Shown one piece after another: positions 19,020-20,079 of a DNA stretch of 20,079 bases (positions are counted from its first letter, which is position 1; every line of letters begins with the position of its first letter). The notes beneath the pieces are model-generated. The model had not been told where the DNA came from. It did not search any database and was given only the letters and a program-made list of their open reading frames with translations. Source of the stretch: Polyrhizophydium stewartii (Eukaryota; Chytridiomycota; Chytridiomycetes; Rhizophydiales); the NCBI GenBank assembly GCA_027604665.1, contig JADGIZ010000196.1, positions 1-20,079 on the forward strand. Direction: 5' to 3'. A program made the translations under genes and the position numbers.

Positions 19020-19145
19020 CTAATCGCTAGCGACGTCGCCTCAGAAGCTCTTCTGAGGCCCGGATCTGAAGGATCCGGGGGGGCCCCCCTAAGGGGGGCC
19101 CCGGTCGCGGAGTGGCCGGCCTTCGCCTACGCCACACCAGCCGCT
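19020..19145. repeat. Composite GC cluster
   Basis: Modules in order: cctcagaag-ct-cttctgagg (19039-19058), cccggatc-tgaag-gatccggg (19059-19079), a ggggcccccc/ggggggcccc stem (19080-19102), then ggtcgcggagtggccggcc with cctacgccacac as at 20-56. The second and third modules have relatives at 8733 and 18351. Confidence 0.85.
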
Positions 19146-19194
19146 TAAATAAAACAAGATGTAAGACCCCTTAATAAAAAATATGTTAAAGCAG

Positions 19195-19435
19195 ATCCAC
19201 CGCGTAGGCGGGGATCGCCCCATGGGGCCGATCCTGTTGAATATTCTGAGTTTATATGCATTGAAGATATTATATATCGACTTTACATAACTTAATTCTG
19301 ACTGATCAGAGATCGTGAAGGATAAAATAAATCGAGCGGAGCGGTCGCGACGTCGCCGGTTAGGGCCCTTGACGCGCAGCTCGCGCAGGCTAGGGCCCGA
19401 TGAAGAATGCAAATCGGGCCCCCTCTCACTAGAGG
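19195..19435. repeat. Scattered GC patches
   Basis: Patches at about 19199-19230, 19334-19365 (ggagcggtcgcgacgtcgcc) and 19363-19430, with AT-rich DNA between. No gene was recognised. Confidence 0.5.
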
Positions 19436-19904
19436 GGTGTATTCTTCTACCATTGGGGGCTCCCCCTCTATATTATATCTAATTAGGGTTAGGGGTGTAA
19501 AAGGGTGAGTAATAAACCATTCCCGAATAAATCACGCAGTCGCTTAGGATAACCAACAAGAATAAGTAGGTAGAACTCAGATTATATAGCAGAAATAGGT
19601 GTAACATCTCTTACTAGGAAATAGGTGGTATTTGCTAATTCGAATTCGTCTTTTTCTCGATTTCATCAACTTCTCCTAATTCGGTTAGCTCCGCTATTTT
19701 ATCATTTAACTAGAGGCACATATAGGCTATCTATTGAGATTAAAAGGGTATTCAAAGATGATCGTGGAGTCGAATCAGAGATTCGATTCCACCTCGAAAT
19801 AGTATATAATCACGCTCATCTATCTTGTATTTTCCATTTGATCGAACTAGTTCGAAGGGTTGATGAGAATGCTTAAATATAGTCACTCATATTATTCTGA
19901 ATTC
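19436..19904. other. Spacer with two dispersed palindromes
   Basis: An open frame from 19625 to 19876 begins with GTG, has no ATG and no family resemblance. It contains both gtcgaatcagagattcgat (19769-19787) and atcgaactagttcga (19841-19855), which suggests the frame stays open because the inserted palindromes happen to lack stops. Confidence 0.5.
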
Positions 19905-20079
19905 TAGCCGCTAGGCCGCGACGTAGGTCCCTCCGTCGCACGAAGTCTTTTGTGCTATCATTATCAGATCTATTGAGGTGCAGCATATTGAAAGAATGGC
20001 CGATCGGACGGCGCGTTCGTGGCTAGCCTCCACCCGGATCTCTTAAGAGATCCGGGGGCCTTTCAAGGCCTCGAGGGGG
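19905..20079. repeat. GC cluster running off the window end
   Basis: It includes gccgcgacgtaggtccctcc, atcggacggcgcg (about 20002), a 24-base perfect palindrome at 20033-20056 with cccggatc/gatccggg outer ends, and ggcctt-tc-aaggcc at 20057-20070. Confidence 0.8.

Noticed and set aside
19089..19412. Minus-strand open frame of 107 codons.
   Set aside because: Both ends lie in GC clusters that lack stops, and the middle has no recognisable motif.
19769..19790. Possible tRNA T-arm (cgattcc-like string).
   Set aside because: The string is part of a dispersed palindrome that recurs at 1695, and no acceptor, D or anticodon arm can be fitted around it.
1..20079. A CRISPR array suggested by repeated short palindromes.
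   Set aside because: The repeats are irregularly spaced by kilobases, occur in both orientations and belong to many families; there are no regular spacers or cas genes.

Overview
The window looks like non-coding, heavily decayed mitochondrial DNA, most likely from a fungus with a large mitochondrial genome. The reasons are these. It is AT-rich and peppered with short GC-rich palindromic clusters. It carries the wreck of a family B DNA polymerase of the linear mitochondrial plasmid type. It carries a fragment of a LAGLIDADG homing endonuclease of the kind found in fungal mitochondrial introns. No intact gene, rRNA or tRNA was recognised in 20 kb on either strand. Fungal mitochondrial origin is an inference; an algal organelle with similar GC palindromes is the main alternative.

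Layout: 1-395 is a decayed segment that recurs, rearranged by insertions, at about 7088-7412. 396-1090 is purine-rich and non-coding. 1091-3715 is AT-rich with isolated hairpins. 3716-5410 is dense in GC hairpins, two of which show one hairpin inserted into another. 5411-6950 is AT-rich with a conspicuous 14-bp hairpin. 7700-8640 is the plasmid-type DNA polymerase pseudogene, cut off by a 235-base GC cluster. 9803-10333 (minus strand) is the best preserved reading frame, interrupted by one TAG. 10690-11290 is purine-rich and resembles group II intron domain I RNA, at low confidence. 11290-18250 is mostly featureless AT-rich DNA with scattered palindromes and GC clusters. 18252-20079 is the richest GC-cluster zone and encloses the LAGLIDADG fragment.

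The recognisable genes do not cooperate in a pathway; they are remnants of selfish elements (a plasmid polymerase, a homing endonuclease, possibly a group II intron). What unifies the window is the population of short hairpins. Identical hairpins recur kilobases apart in both orientations, the same arms recur with different loops, and several hairpins sit inside the loop or arm of another. This is the pattern expected of mobile short palindromic elements and is the most interesting feature here.
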